NCBI GenBank assembly: GCA_000435615.1
Contig: FR882014.1
Span: 1 to 13,569, forward strand
From: Firmicutes bacterium CAG:238
Lineage (GTDB): Bacteria; Bacillota; Clostridia; Peptostreptococcales; Anaerovoracaceae
Direction of reading: 5' to 3'
Length of the DNA: 13,569 nucleotides
Each line of letters begins with the position of its first letter. Within the stretch, counting starts at the first letter, position 1. Position numbers and translations under genes: made by a program. The notes under the pieces were generated by a model that had not been told where the DNA came from, searched no databases, and was given only the letters and a program-made list of their open reading frames with translations. Shown one piece after another: positions 6,772-13,307 of the stretch.

Positions 6772-7848
6772 ATGGAAAGAGAATTAGAATTTAAAATGGT
6801 TCAAGCTCAGATTGGCTATACTTTTAAGAACATTGATTTGCTGAACCAAGCATTTACGCGTCGTTCTTACACAGAAGAAAATGGCGGAGAAAATAATGAG
6901 GTTTTGGAATTTATCGGAGATAAAGCACTGGATTTTGCAGTAATAAAAATACTGATAGAAAAATTCGGAGCAGTGCAAAGCGACAATCCACCGGAAGGGT
7001 CAAAGGAGTTTTTCTGTGAATACACAGAGGGCGAACTTACAAAACTGAAAAGCCGAATCGTACAAAAGAAAAATCTGGCACAAAGAATTGAAGAATTGGG
7101 ATTCGCAGAGCTTTTGCTAATGGGAAAAAGTGATATTAAAAATAATGTTTTAAACGAGAAGTCCGTAAAAGAGGATTTGTTTGAGGCAATTGTTGGCGCA
7201 GTAACTATAGACTGCGGATGGAACTTTACGATAATTCAGTCGGTAGTGGAGGCAATGCTGGTAATAGAGGATTTTATTGAAAATGACGAAGATGACAATT
7301 ATGTTCGTTTGATTCAAGATTGGGAAATGAAAAATAATCATGTAGTGCCTTGGTTTTGGTTTAAAGAACAATCATACCAGTCAACGTGGTATGTAAAGTT
7401 TGAAGGAATCTCTCAAAATATATCTTTGCCTTGCGATTACGACCGCATAAAATATAATTGTGAATTAAAATTATTGAATGAGCTTCCGATCTTTCGCGGG
7501 TTCGGGGAATCAAAAAGTGAAGCACGAATGAACGTTTGCAAGTTAGCGTATGAATATTTGAAGAAAAACGAATATATTCGAGAAACTACAATGAAAGACG
7601 AAATTGACGAGCCAAGTAAAGATTTTGCAATCAACCAACTTGAAATTCTTGCTCGCAGAGGATATTTCTCAATCCCTATCTATGTTTTTGAAGAAACGCA
7701 TGACAAAGATGGTAATCCGATTTGGAGCTGCACATGCAAGAGTAAAGAATACGAGAAATCTTTTACTTACAAGTCGTCATCAAAAAAGGAAGCAAAAAAG
7801 CAGGCAGCATTTAAAATGCTTAAATTTGTTATTGAAGGGAAAAAATAA
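6772..7848 (+). CDS. Accessory ribonuclease III with two dsRNA-binding domains
   Basis: A 358-residue endonuclease specific for double-stranded RNA. The RNase III domain (about 5-170) has the signature NNEVLEFIGDKALDF (41-55) with E43, E46 and D50, and EDLFEAIVGAV (134-144) with D135 and E138, so all four metal-binding acids of the family are present. Two double-stranded-RNA-binding domains follow: about 176-265, ending with FRGFGESKSEARMNVCKLAY, and about 283-356, ending with SSSKKEAKKQAAFKMLKFV. Housekeeping bacterial RNase III is about 230 residues with a single such domain, so this is an enlarged, probably extra copy; I give no symbol because a separate rnc is expected elsewhere. AAAGGA (6756-6761), ten bases upstream, supports the start. 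It has its own promoter and long leader. The neighbouring convergent RNA pair at 7904-8024 would form a natural duplex substrate. Confidence 0.88.
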   Translation: MERELEFKMVQAQIGYTFKNIDLLNQAFTRRSYTEENGGENNEVLEFIGDKALDFAVIKILIEKFGAVQSDNPPEGSKEFFCEYTEGELTKLKSRIVQKKNLAQRIEELGFAELLLMGKSDIKNNVLNEKSVKEDLFEAIVGAVTIDCGWNFTIIQSVVEAMLVIEDFIENDEDDNYVRLIQDWEMKNNHVVPWFWFKEQSYQSTWYVKFEGISQNISLPCDYDRIKYNCELKLLNELPIFRGFGESKSEARMNVCKLAYEYLKKNEYIRETTMKDEIDEPSKDFAINQLEILARRGYFSIPIYVFEETHDKDGNPIWSCTCKSKEYEKSFTYKSSSKKEAKKQAAFKMLKFVIEGKK

Positions 7849-7861
7849 ACGAGAAACAAAA

Positions 7862-7897
7862 CGAACACTTGTTCATCGACTGAGAATATGATATAAT
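7862..7897 (+). promoter_or_regulatory. LexA-controlled (SOS) promoter
   Basis: CGAACACTTGTTCA (7862-7875) matches the Gram-positive LexA box CGAACRNRYGTTYG at 12 of 14 positions, with the GAAC/GTTC half-sites intact. Its right half is also a -35 element (TTGTTC, 7869-7874), 17 bases before a perfect TATAAT (7892-7897). LexA bound here would block RNA polymerase, so the transcript starting near 7904 should rise on DNA damage. It begins only 14 bases after the RNase III stop. Confidence 0.6.
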
Positions 7898-7903
7898 GAT
7901 TTT

Positions 7904-7988
7904 GTCAAGAGGACAAGCGAAAAGTGCGGATTACCATTTACATAAAAAAATAATCGCCCGGCTTGCAATCTGAGACGATTATTTTAAT
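7904..7988 (+). ncRNA. Short SOS-promoter RNA, type I toxin-antitoxin-like
   Basis: Predicted transcript of about 85 nucleotides from the LexA promoter to the hairpin at 7947-7985. Its 5' end can fold (TTGTC 7902-7906 with GACAA 7912-7916). The only initiator-led frame is nine codons from GTG 7924 to TAA 7951-7953, encoding MRITIYIKK after an AGAGGA. In TxpA-type small membrane toxins the coding frame likewise ends in a lysine run whose TAA enters a TAATCGCC-like terminator hairpin, so this may be a locus that lost its toxin-coding middle. Boundaries are estimates. Confidence 0.35.
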
Positions 7989-8024
7989 CCAAACAGGTTA
8001 GCCGTTTTCAACGGTTTTCTCTTG
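7943..8024 (-). ncRNA. Convergent antisense small RNA, antitoxin-like
   Basis: Predicted minus-strand RNA of about 80 nucleotides starting near 8024 and ending at the T-run beyond the shared hairpin. It carries an internal hairpin (CCGTT 8002-8006 with AACGG 8010-8014) typical of small regulatory RNAs. The sequence CTCTTGAC at 8019-8026 is the exact complement of GTCAAGAG at 7904-7911, so the two converging transcripts begin with the same octamer, an arrangement known from type I systems such as Enterococcus par (fst) and Bacillus txpA/ratA. Boundaries are estimates. Confidence 0.4.
7947..7985. terminator. Bidirectional terminator hairpin
   Basis: AAAATAATCG (7947-7956) pairs perfectly with CGATTATTTT (7976-7985) around a 19-base loop. 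Read on the minus strand the stem is followed by a run of seven T (complement of 7944-7950), a strong terminator. Read on the plus strand only four T are available, so stopping may be weaker and read-through toward 8115 possible. It also serves as the first terminator downstream of the RNase III gene. Confidence 0.65.
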
Positions 8025-8029
8025 ACTTC

Positions 8030-8058
8030 ATATTAGCACAGATTGAATGATTTTGCAA
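8030..8058 (-). promoter_or_regulatory. Minus-strand promoter of the antisense RNA
   Basis: Read on the minus strand: TTGCAA (8058-8053) as -35, a 17-base spacer, and TAATAT (8035-8030) as -10, which matches TATAAT at four of six positions. It points toward the shared terminator. Both hexamers are imperfect, so support comes mainly from exact spacing and the well-formed downstream hairpins. Confidence 0.45.
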
Positions 8059-8114
8059 TGTATATTTTTGATGAAGAGGAGAAGAGCAAACAACCACACG
8101 GAAGAAGTTAAGCT

Positions 8115-8715
8115 ATGATTTCAGCAAAACCTACAGAAAACCTTACAGGAATTACAGTAGAAGGCAATTTTGATGATTTTTACTGGGGTGTCAAGAATCG
8201 TCTGCTTGCGGTATGCTATGATATTCGACATGCTTATATGGGAGATCGTGAGGTTAAGCTGGTGGACAACGGTGTTCATGATGAGATGATGAAGTGGCAC
8301 TCCATGATACTTCCGAAGCAGGAAGTTCATTACGCCGTGAAGTTTTTGTTCCCGGAAGCTGTTTTCGTGGCATTATCCGCTCCGGATCTTTATCTATGGT
8401 CGAAATCCGGTTATGGACAGAGGACCCAAAAGCAGGAAGAGACTGCTGAATTTCCGCCTCAAAGAGAATCAAGGAAAGATGTCATTCTTAAATTATGCAA
8501 CACAATACGTCGATAAATGCAATCTTGAGTATTTGAGGACGATACCGGAGAAGCGAAAAGACAAGCTCCGGAACATCGCAAAAAGATTTATTAATCAGCC
8601 GACTTCGTACCAAAATTTAAAGAGCGATTTCGAATACTCTGCGAAACAGTACGGCTGCAGTATCCATGAGCTATATGATTCAAAGATGGAGTATCCGGAA
8701 GAAATCGAGTGGTAA
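8115..8715 (+). pseudogene. Frameshifted DUF6904-like gene
   Basis: Two overlapping frames together encode one recognisable protein. The first (8115 to about 8455) reads MISAKPTENLTGITVEGNF, then GVKNRLLAVCYDIRHAYMGD, MMKWHSMILPKQ and LFPEAVFVALSAPDLYL. The second (about 8465-8715, +1 frame) reads SFLNYATQYVDKC, EKRKDKLRNIAKRF and CSIHELYDSKMEYPEEIEW. From memory these are the N- and C-terminal halves of a Firmicute family of unknown function that I believe is DUF6904. Intact members are longer, so about 40-50 residues appear deleted at the junction, and another short deletion is likely near residue 22 (NFDDFYW joins GVKN directly). The 5' piece alone is a 133-residue frame ending at 8516, behind a GGAAG site at 8100-8104. 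The product is probably non-functional. Confidence 0.7.
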
Positions 8716-8728
8716 GGATAAAAAACAA

Positions 8729-8742
8729 TGTCATGAATGACA
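8729..8742. promoter_or_regulatory. Palindrome upstream of toxin-antitoxin promoter
   Basis: TGTCAT (8729-8734) and ATGACA (8737-8742) are perfect inverted arms around GA. It lies about 30 bases upstream of the -35 at 8773. In addition AATGATAG occurs directly on both sides of the promoter (8761-8768 and 8802-8809). These are candidate operator sequences for the autoregulation usual in toxin-antitoxin operons; no binding protein is identified. Confidence 0.3.
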
Positions 8743-8772
8743 GATATGCAGCGAAAATGGAATGATAGCATA

Positions 8773-8800
8773 TTGACAAAATCTAATCATGTGATATAAT
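8773..8800 (+). promoter_or_regulatory. Sigma-A promoter for MqsR-like gene pair
   Basis: A perfect TTGACA (8773-8778), a 16-base spacer and a perfect TATAAT (8795-8800). Transcription should begin near 8807, about 50 bases before the TTG start at 8859. It is the last clear promoter before the SNF2 helicase gene, which probably depends on it at least in part. Confidence 0.8.
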
Positions 8801-8858
8801 AAATGATAGAAAAAACAAAAAACACAATCATAAAATGTTTATACAGGGGGAAAACATT

Positions 8859-9218
8859 TTGAATACAACAAAAGAGGAGATTGAGAATTATCTGACAGAT
8901 ATAAAAAATGCGATTCAAAATAATCAATACCGAATAGAACGCAATTCACGCAGACAAGATAATTTAAATTTGTTTGTGGACTATGTAATTGATGAAGAAA
9001 AGGCAAAAGAAATTTTGCTTGACTTGGCAGTAGATGATTTTTCTGCGATTTTAAAAAATGGACACGTAGGTTACGAACACGAACGATTATATGTTTTCGG
9101 CAAGGATGTTGAACTTTTGGAGAGAGTCGGTGATGCCAATAAGGAAGTCTCTCTGTACATAAAATTTAATAAATTAGATAATTTGCAATGTTTTTTTCTG
9201 AAGAGGAGAATGTCATGA
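8859..9218 (+). CDS. MqsR-like toxin candidate
   Basis: I start this at TTG 8859 because AGGGGG (8845-8850) lies eight bases upstream; the in-frame ATG at 8835 has no ribosome binding site. The 119-residue product (MNTTKEEIENYLTDIKNAI...) has an N-terminal helix, a block with ILLDLAVDDFSAILKNGH, and a beta-rich end with LYVFGKDVELLER and SLYIKFNKLD. The order (helix, 'L..L...DF', then two or three strands) resembles MqsR-type mRNA interferases, but similarity is distant and I cannot name the catalytic residues. MqsR proteins usually end in a conserved VSFH/VSFK strand; here the frame ends FFLKRRMS after a run of seven T (9191-9197), so the C-terminus may have been altered by slippage. The stop overlaps the next start as ATGA (9215-9218), indicating tight coupling. 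Confidence 0.55.
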   Translation: MNTTKEEIENYLTDIKNAIQNNQYRIERNSRRQDNLNLFVDYVIDEEKAKEILLDLAVDDFSAILKNGHVGYEHERLYVFGKDVELLERVGDANKEVSLYIKFNKLDNLQCFFLKRRMS

Positions 9219-9394
9219 ATAATTTTTCAGAAAAGGATTGGAAATTGTTTCGGAGCAAAATTGTCGACTGGCAAGAAGCTTATATTGCTGCTCTGAAGGA
9301 ACTGGAATTATACGATGACTTTGTAATCTTCTCTGAAGATATTTATAATCAATGTTTCGCGAATGGGCGGAAAAAAAAAGGACTGGAGTTTTAA
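9215..9394 (+). CDS. Small FSEKDW-family protein, possibly truncated antitoxin
   Basis: A 59-residue protein beginning MNNFSEKDWKLFRSKIVDWQ. The start at 9215 is preferred over the in-frame ATG at 9188 because AGGAG (9204-9208) lies six bases upstream and ATGA overlaps the preceding stop. The opening matches, from memory, a Firmicute family of about 100 residues (FSEKDWKLFR...WQEAY), but the sequence diverges after WQEAY and ends at NGRKKKGLEF, so it looks shortened or fused to another end. A run of nine A (9371-9379) near the stop is prone to slippage. Position and coupling suggest it is the partner, perhaps antitoxin, of the MqsR-like protein; it has no zinc or helix-turn-helix domain like classic MqsA. 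The pairing is inference. Confidence 0.6.
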   Translation: MNNFSEKDWKLFRSKIVDWQEAYIAALKELELYDDFVIFSEDIYNQCFANGRKKKGLEF

Positions 9395-9406
9395 ACGGAA
9401 AAAGAC

Positions 9407-12400
9407 ATGAACATTACTTGGAAGTACTTATTTTCAAACACAATTTTAAAGCGCGGTGAGAGCTATTATCGCAACGGAAATGTTCTCTCATCACGAAGCA
9501 ATGAAAATTCAAATACGAAAACATTCTATGTACAAGGAACGGGGCTGTATACCGTTAAGATAACGAGAGGGAAAAAATCAATAAAAAAAGTACAGTGCAA
9601 TTGCCCGTATGCAAGAGGAGGCGCATTCTGCAAACATATGGCTGCGGCGCTTTTTCAGATGGAAAGGAACGGCGACCTCGAAGTTGATTCTTTGCAGAGC
9701 ACTGCGGCTGCGAAAGCGAAAGCTTTGCATAAACCGACCAAAGTATTCCCATTCAAGGAAAAAAGGAGTACTGCAAATGAGGAGACTCCGTATCAATATT
9801 ATAAATTCGATAAAATAACCGAAAACTCCACATTCTATAGTGACGATTTCGAAACTGCTAAAAAACTCATAGAGAGTAAGCACGTTATATTGAAAAACGT
9901 ATACGAGGGTTTTCCCGGTTATGCTTACAGACAGCAAAACGAACGAGAGTGTACAGCCTATGGGCTCTATATTGATGCAAGAAAAAACGAACATGACATA
10001 AGGATGACATTCAGCAGAGAGGAACTGCTTTCCACCTATTGCTCGGTACCAACCTGCCCGGAAGGTCAAAAGCGTCTTTCCTACTATCACTATATGTATA
10101 CGAGTCCAAGCGGCAGAATGTGTGCGCATTTAATAGCACTGCTTCTCTTAGCGCAGGACTATGTTATAAAAAAACGACTGGGTGATGCGACGGACTTAGA
10201 AGCACTCCGGCTAATCAGAGAATGCCGTGAGGATAGTGCTGTAAGCCGTAAGCTGTATTTGACGGAGCAAATTGCAGCCAAACCGATACATTTGGAGCCA
10301 CGGCTTGATGTTGACGAAGACGGGCAGTTAAGCTTAGTGTTCAAAGTGGGTGATGAAAAGCTGTATGTGATAAAGGACTTATCCGAATTTGTCAATATTG
10401 CTGAGGCGCACGGAGAAATGCAGCTTGGCACGAAGACTAAAATTTCGTTTGCGGCTGCATCGTTTGATGAGGAATCGCGCAAACTATATAACTTCATTAA
10501 AAAAGAGGTAAAAGCGGCAAGCGTACGCAGCATGGAACTATACAGAAAATTCGGTCAATCCTATGGTGAGATTAAAGGCTCAATACCGCTGCAGGGAAGG
10601 GCATTGGATGACTTCTTTGCCTTGATGGAAGACAGGCGTTTTCCTTTCGTACAAAAGTATGGCAGAAGCAAGAATGCGGGCGAGGCTGTATGTGCGATCA
10701 AAAGCCCAAGAATTGAGCTTTTGATTGAAAATATTGAAGACTCTGACGGAAGCTTTGACGGAATTCGGGCTCACGGCGAAATTTCGACACTTGTTGACGG
10801 CGCGGAATATAAATATTTCTTTGAAGATGTAAGCCTGAATCGCGCAGTTGCAAAAGATTCACGGATTTTGGAAGCATTAATGAGCGTAAATGATTATGGA
10901 AGCATTGACCTTAAAATCGGCAGGAGAAATCTGTCTGAGTTCTATCATAAGATTTTGCCGGCTCTTGAAGAAATTGCGGATGTTCAAATAAAGGACGAGC
11001 AGACAATCGAAAAATATTTGTATCCACAGCCCGAGTTCAGTTTTTTCCTTGATGCAAACGACGACGCTTTCACATGTGCTGTAAAGGTACAGTATAAAGA
11101 CAAAGTCTGTGAACTGACAAAATCGAAAACGAAGGAAAAACAGCAGGGTGAAACTGAAATTATCGAGGAGTATCGTGACATTCGCACGGAAAACGAGGTT
11201 CTTTCCAATGTGAGAGAGTTTTTCCCACAGCAGAATGAAGATGGAACGCTTTGCTGCGATGAGGAAGAACAGCAGTATAGAGTATTGGAAAGCGGCGTGG
11301 ATTTCCTGCTTAAACTGGGTGACGTGCATGCGACCGACAGATTTCAGCGTGTGACAATTCGAAGAAAGCCTCAAATCACGGTGGGAGTGCGGATGGAAAG
11401 CGATTTGCTGAAGCTAAAGCTTTCATCGACAGACTTGACGGATGAAGAACTGATTGACATTTTGAACAGTTATCGAAGTGCCAAGAAATATCATCGGCTA
11501 AGAAATGGTGATTTCATCCGAATGGAAGAAAATACCATGGAAGAGCTTGCTTCATTCATGAGCCTGTCTAAGGCGAAACCAAGCGATTTTGTGAAAGGGG
11601 ATATGGAAGTTCCTACCTATCGGGCACTGTACCTTGACAAGGTTTTAGAGAAAAATGATTCGTTCTATTCACGACGCGATCATGCATTCAAACATTTAGT
11701 CAAGGAGTTCAAGACAGTATCGGATTCTGAGCATGAGCTTCCTGAATCGCTGCAGCATATCATGCGCAGCTATCAGGAATTCGGGTATAAATGGCTGAGA
11801 ACGATTGAGCATTATAAATTTGGCGGAATCCTGGCTGATGATATGGGCCTTGGAAAAACACTTCAGATTATTTCGGTATTGCTGGCGGCAAAACAGGAAG
11901 ACAGACTTGAAGAGGCACTTATCGTAACACCGGCATCACTGGTGTACAACTGGAAGGAGGAATTCGCAAAATTTGCGCCGGAGCTTTCGACTGCCATTAT
12001 AGCAGGAAGCAAAGACGAGCGGGAGGAGCAGATAAAAAATGTGGAAAAAGCAGATATCCTCATAACTTCTTATGATCTGCTGAAAAGGGATATCCTTTAT
12101 TATGCGGACAAAACTTTTTCCTATCAAATCATCGATGAGGCACAATATATAAAGACGCACACCACTGCCGCAGCCAAATCGGTCAAGGCTGTCAATAGTC
12201 GGGTTCGTTTCGCATTGACAGGAACGCCAATTGAAAACCGACTCAGCGAGCTTTGGAGCATCTTTGATTTTCTGATGCCCGGATTTTTGTACGGATATGA
12301 GAAGTTCCGAAAAGAAATTGAGACGCCAATCGTCAAACATAATGATAAAGATGCGATGAACAAGCTGAAGCGGCTTGCCGAGCCGTTTATATTAAGACGG

Positions 12401-13144
12401 CTGAAACAGGATGTACTCAGTGACTTACCGGAGAAAAATGAGGAAATTTATTATGTGCACTTCGACAAAAAACAGCAAAATCTTTATGACGGACAGGCAT
12501 TGCATATGAAGCAGCTTCTTGAGAGGCAGAGCGATGAGATGTTCCAAAAGAACAAAATGGCAATTTTAGCGGAGATTACAAAAATTCGTCAAATTTGCTG
12601 CGACCCTTCTCTGTGTTTCGAGAATTATGACGGGGAATCTGCCAAGCGAGAAACCTGCATGGAGCTTCTTAAGAGCGCAATTGACGGAGGACATAAAATT
12701 CTCGTATTTTCGCAGTTCCGTTCTTTGCTCGAACTACTCGAGAAAGATTTACAAAGCGAAGGCATTTCCTACTTTAAAATTACCGGAGAAACGAAGAAAG
12801 AGGATAGAATCAACCTTGTGAATCGCTTTAATCGGGATGAAACGCCAATCTTTCTGATTTCATTGAAGGCAGGCGGAACCGGTCTTAACTTAACGGGAGC
12901 GGATATTGTAATTCATTTCGATCCATGGTGGAATATCGCTGCGCAGAACCAGGCAACCGATCGTGCACATCGCATCGGTCAAACCAAGACGGTATCGGTA
13001 TACAAGCTTATCGCAAAGGACTCTATCGAGGAGAAAATCCTCAAAATGCAGGAGGAAAAAAGTGCGCTTGCTGATGAAATTCTCAGCGGCAATACCGGTG
13101 GCTTGATGAATATGAGCAGGGCAGAACTTTTGGAGCTATTGTAA
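9407..13144 (+). CDS. SWIM zinc-finger SNF2-family helicase
   Basis: A complete 1245-residue SNF2/SWI2 ATPase. The N-terminus has a SWIM zinc finger, QCNCPYARGGAFCKH, with C64, C66, C75 and H77. A long bacterial SNF2-associated region spans about 90-770. The ATPase core follows: Walker A DDMGLGKT (811-818), DEAQ (910-913), LTGTPIENRLSELWSIF (937-953), then the second lobe with FSQFRSLLELLEKDL (1101-1115), SLKAGGTGLNLTGA (1152-1165) and QATDRAHRIGQ (1182-1192) bearing arginine fingers R1186 and R1189. Such enzymes translocate on double-stranded DNA and remodel bound proteins; bacterial members are poorly understood, with RapA (RNA polymerase recycling) a distant relative and DISARM DrmD a defence example. 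The start has only a weak GGAA (9397-9400). It lies 12 bases after the FSEKDW gene, so co-transcription is likely. All motifs look intact. Confidence 0.93.
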   Translation: MNITWKYLFSNTILKRGESYYRNGNVLSSRSNENSNTKTFYVQGTGLYTVKITRGKKSIKKVQCNCPYARGGAFCKHMAAALFQMERNGDLEVDSLQSTAAAKAKALHKPTKVFPFKEKRSTANEETPYQYYKFDKITENSTFYSDDFETAKKLIESKHVILKNVYEGFPGYAYRQQNERECTAYGLYIDARKNEHDIRMTFSREELLSTYCSVPTCPEGQKRLSYYHYMYTSPSGRMCAHLIALLLLAQDYVIKKRLGDATDLEALRLIRECREDSAVSRKLYLTEQIAAKPIHLEPRLDVDEDGQLSLVFKVGDEKLYVIKDLSEFVNIAEAHGEMQLGTKTKISFAAASFDEESRKLYNFIKKEVKAASVRSMELYRKFGQSYGEIKGSIPLQGRALDDFFALMEDRRFPFVQKYGRSKNAGEAVCAIKSPRIELLIENIEDSDGSFDGIRAHGEISTLVDGAEYKYFFEDVSLNRAVAKDSRILEALMSVNDYGSIDLKIGRRNLSEFYHKILPALEEIADVQIKDEQTIEKYLYPQPEFSFFLDANDDAFTCAVKVQYKDKVCELTKSKTKEKQQGETEIIEEYRDIRTENEVLSNVREFFPQQNEDGTLCCDEEEQQYRVLESGVDFLLKLGDVHATDRFQRVTIRRKPQITVGVRMESDLLKLKLSSTDLTDEELIDILNSYRSAKKYHRLRNGDFIRMEENTMEELASFMSLSKAKPSDFVKGDMEVPTYRALYLDKVLEKNDSFYSRRDHAFKHLVKEFKTVSDSEHELPESLQHIMRSYQEFGYKWLRTIEHYKFGGILADDMGLGKTLQIISVLLAAKQEDRLEEALIVTPASLVYNWKEEFAKFAPELSTAIIAGSKDEREEQIKNVEKADILITSYDLLKRDILYYADKTFSYQIIDEAQYIKTHTTAAAKSVKAVNSRVRFALTGTPIENRLSELWSIFDFLMPGFLYGYEKFRKEIETPIVKHNDKDAMNKLKRLAEPFILRRLKQDVLSDLPEKNEEIYYVHFDKKQQNLYDGQALHMKQLLERQSDEMFQKNKMAILAEITKIRQICCDPSLCFENYDGESAKRETCMELLKSAIDGGHKILVFSQFRSLLELLEKDLQSEGISYFKITGETKKEDRINLVNRFNRDETPIFLISLKAGGTGLNLTGADIVIHFDPWWNIAAQNQATDRAHRIGQTKTVSVYKLIAKDSIEEKILKMQEEKSALADEILSGNTGGLMNMSRAELLELL

Positions 13145-13307
13145 GGGAATGCTGGCGAAATATTGCGAATTTATTACTAAATGCCGAAATTCAGGTAGAA
13201 AAGTCATAATGCCTATGATAAAATATCGGTAAAGGAAGATACTGAAATGAGGCAATTTAAATGCTGTAATTCAAGGCATAGAGCCGGCCGTAGCATAGGA
13301 GACGAGT

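Noticed and set aside
6693..6794. Hydrophobic 33-codon frame overlapping the RNase III start
   Set aside because: No ribosome binding site, overlaps the gene start and the structured leader; most likely chance in AT-rich sequence.
7604..7891. 95-codon frame overlapping the end of RNase III
   Set aside because: It lies almost wholly inside the second dsRNA-binding domain in another frame and is lysine-rich by shadowing.
8058..8111. 17-codon frame in phase with the DUF6904-like pseudogene
   Set aside because: Very short, no ribosome binding site, and its start overlaps the minus-strand promoter of the antisense RNA.
9578..10129. 183-codon minus-strand frame inside the SNF2 gene
   Set aside because: Fully inside a gene with intact motifs on the other strand; composition rich in Ser, Cys, Phe as expected of an antisense shadow.
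10877..11374. 165-codon minus-strand frame inside the SNF2 gene
   Set aside because: Antisense shadow of the SNF2-associated region, with no ribosome binding site or recognisable motif.
13167..13192. Hairpin after the SNF2 gene (GAATTT with AAATTC)
   Set aside because: Only six A/T-rich pairs around a 14-base loop and no T-run; too weak to call a terminator.
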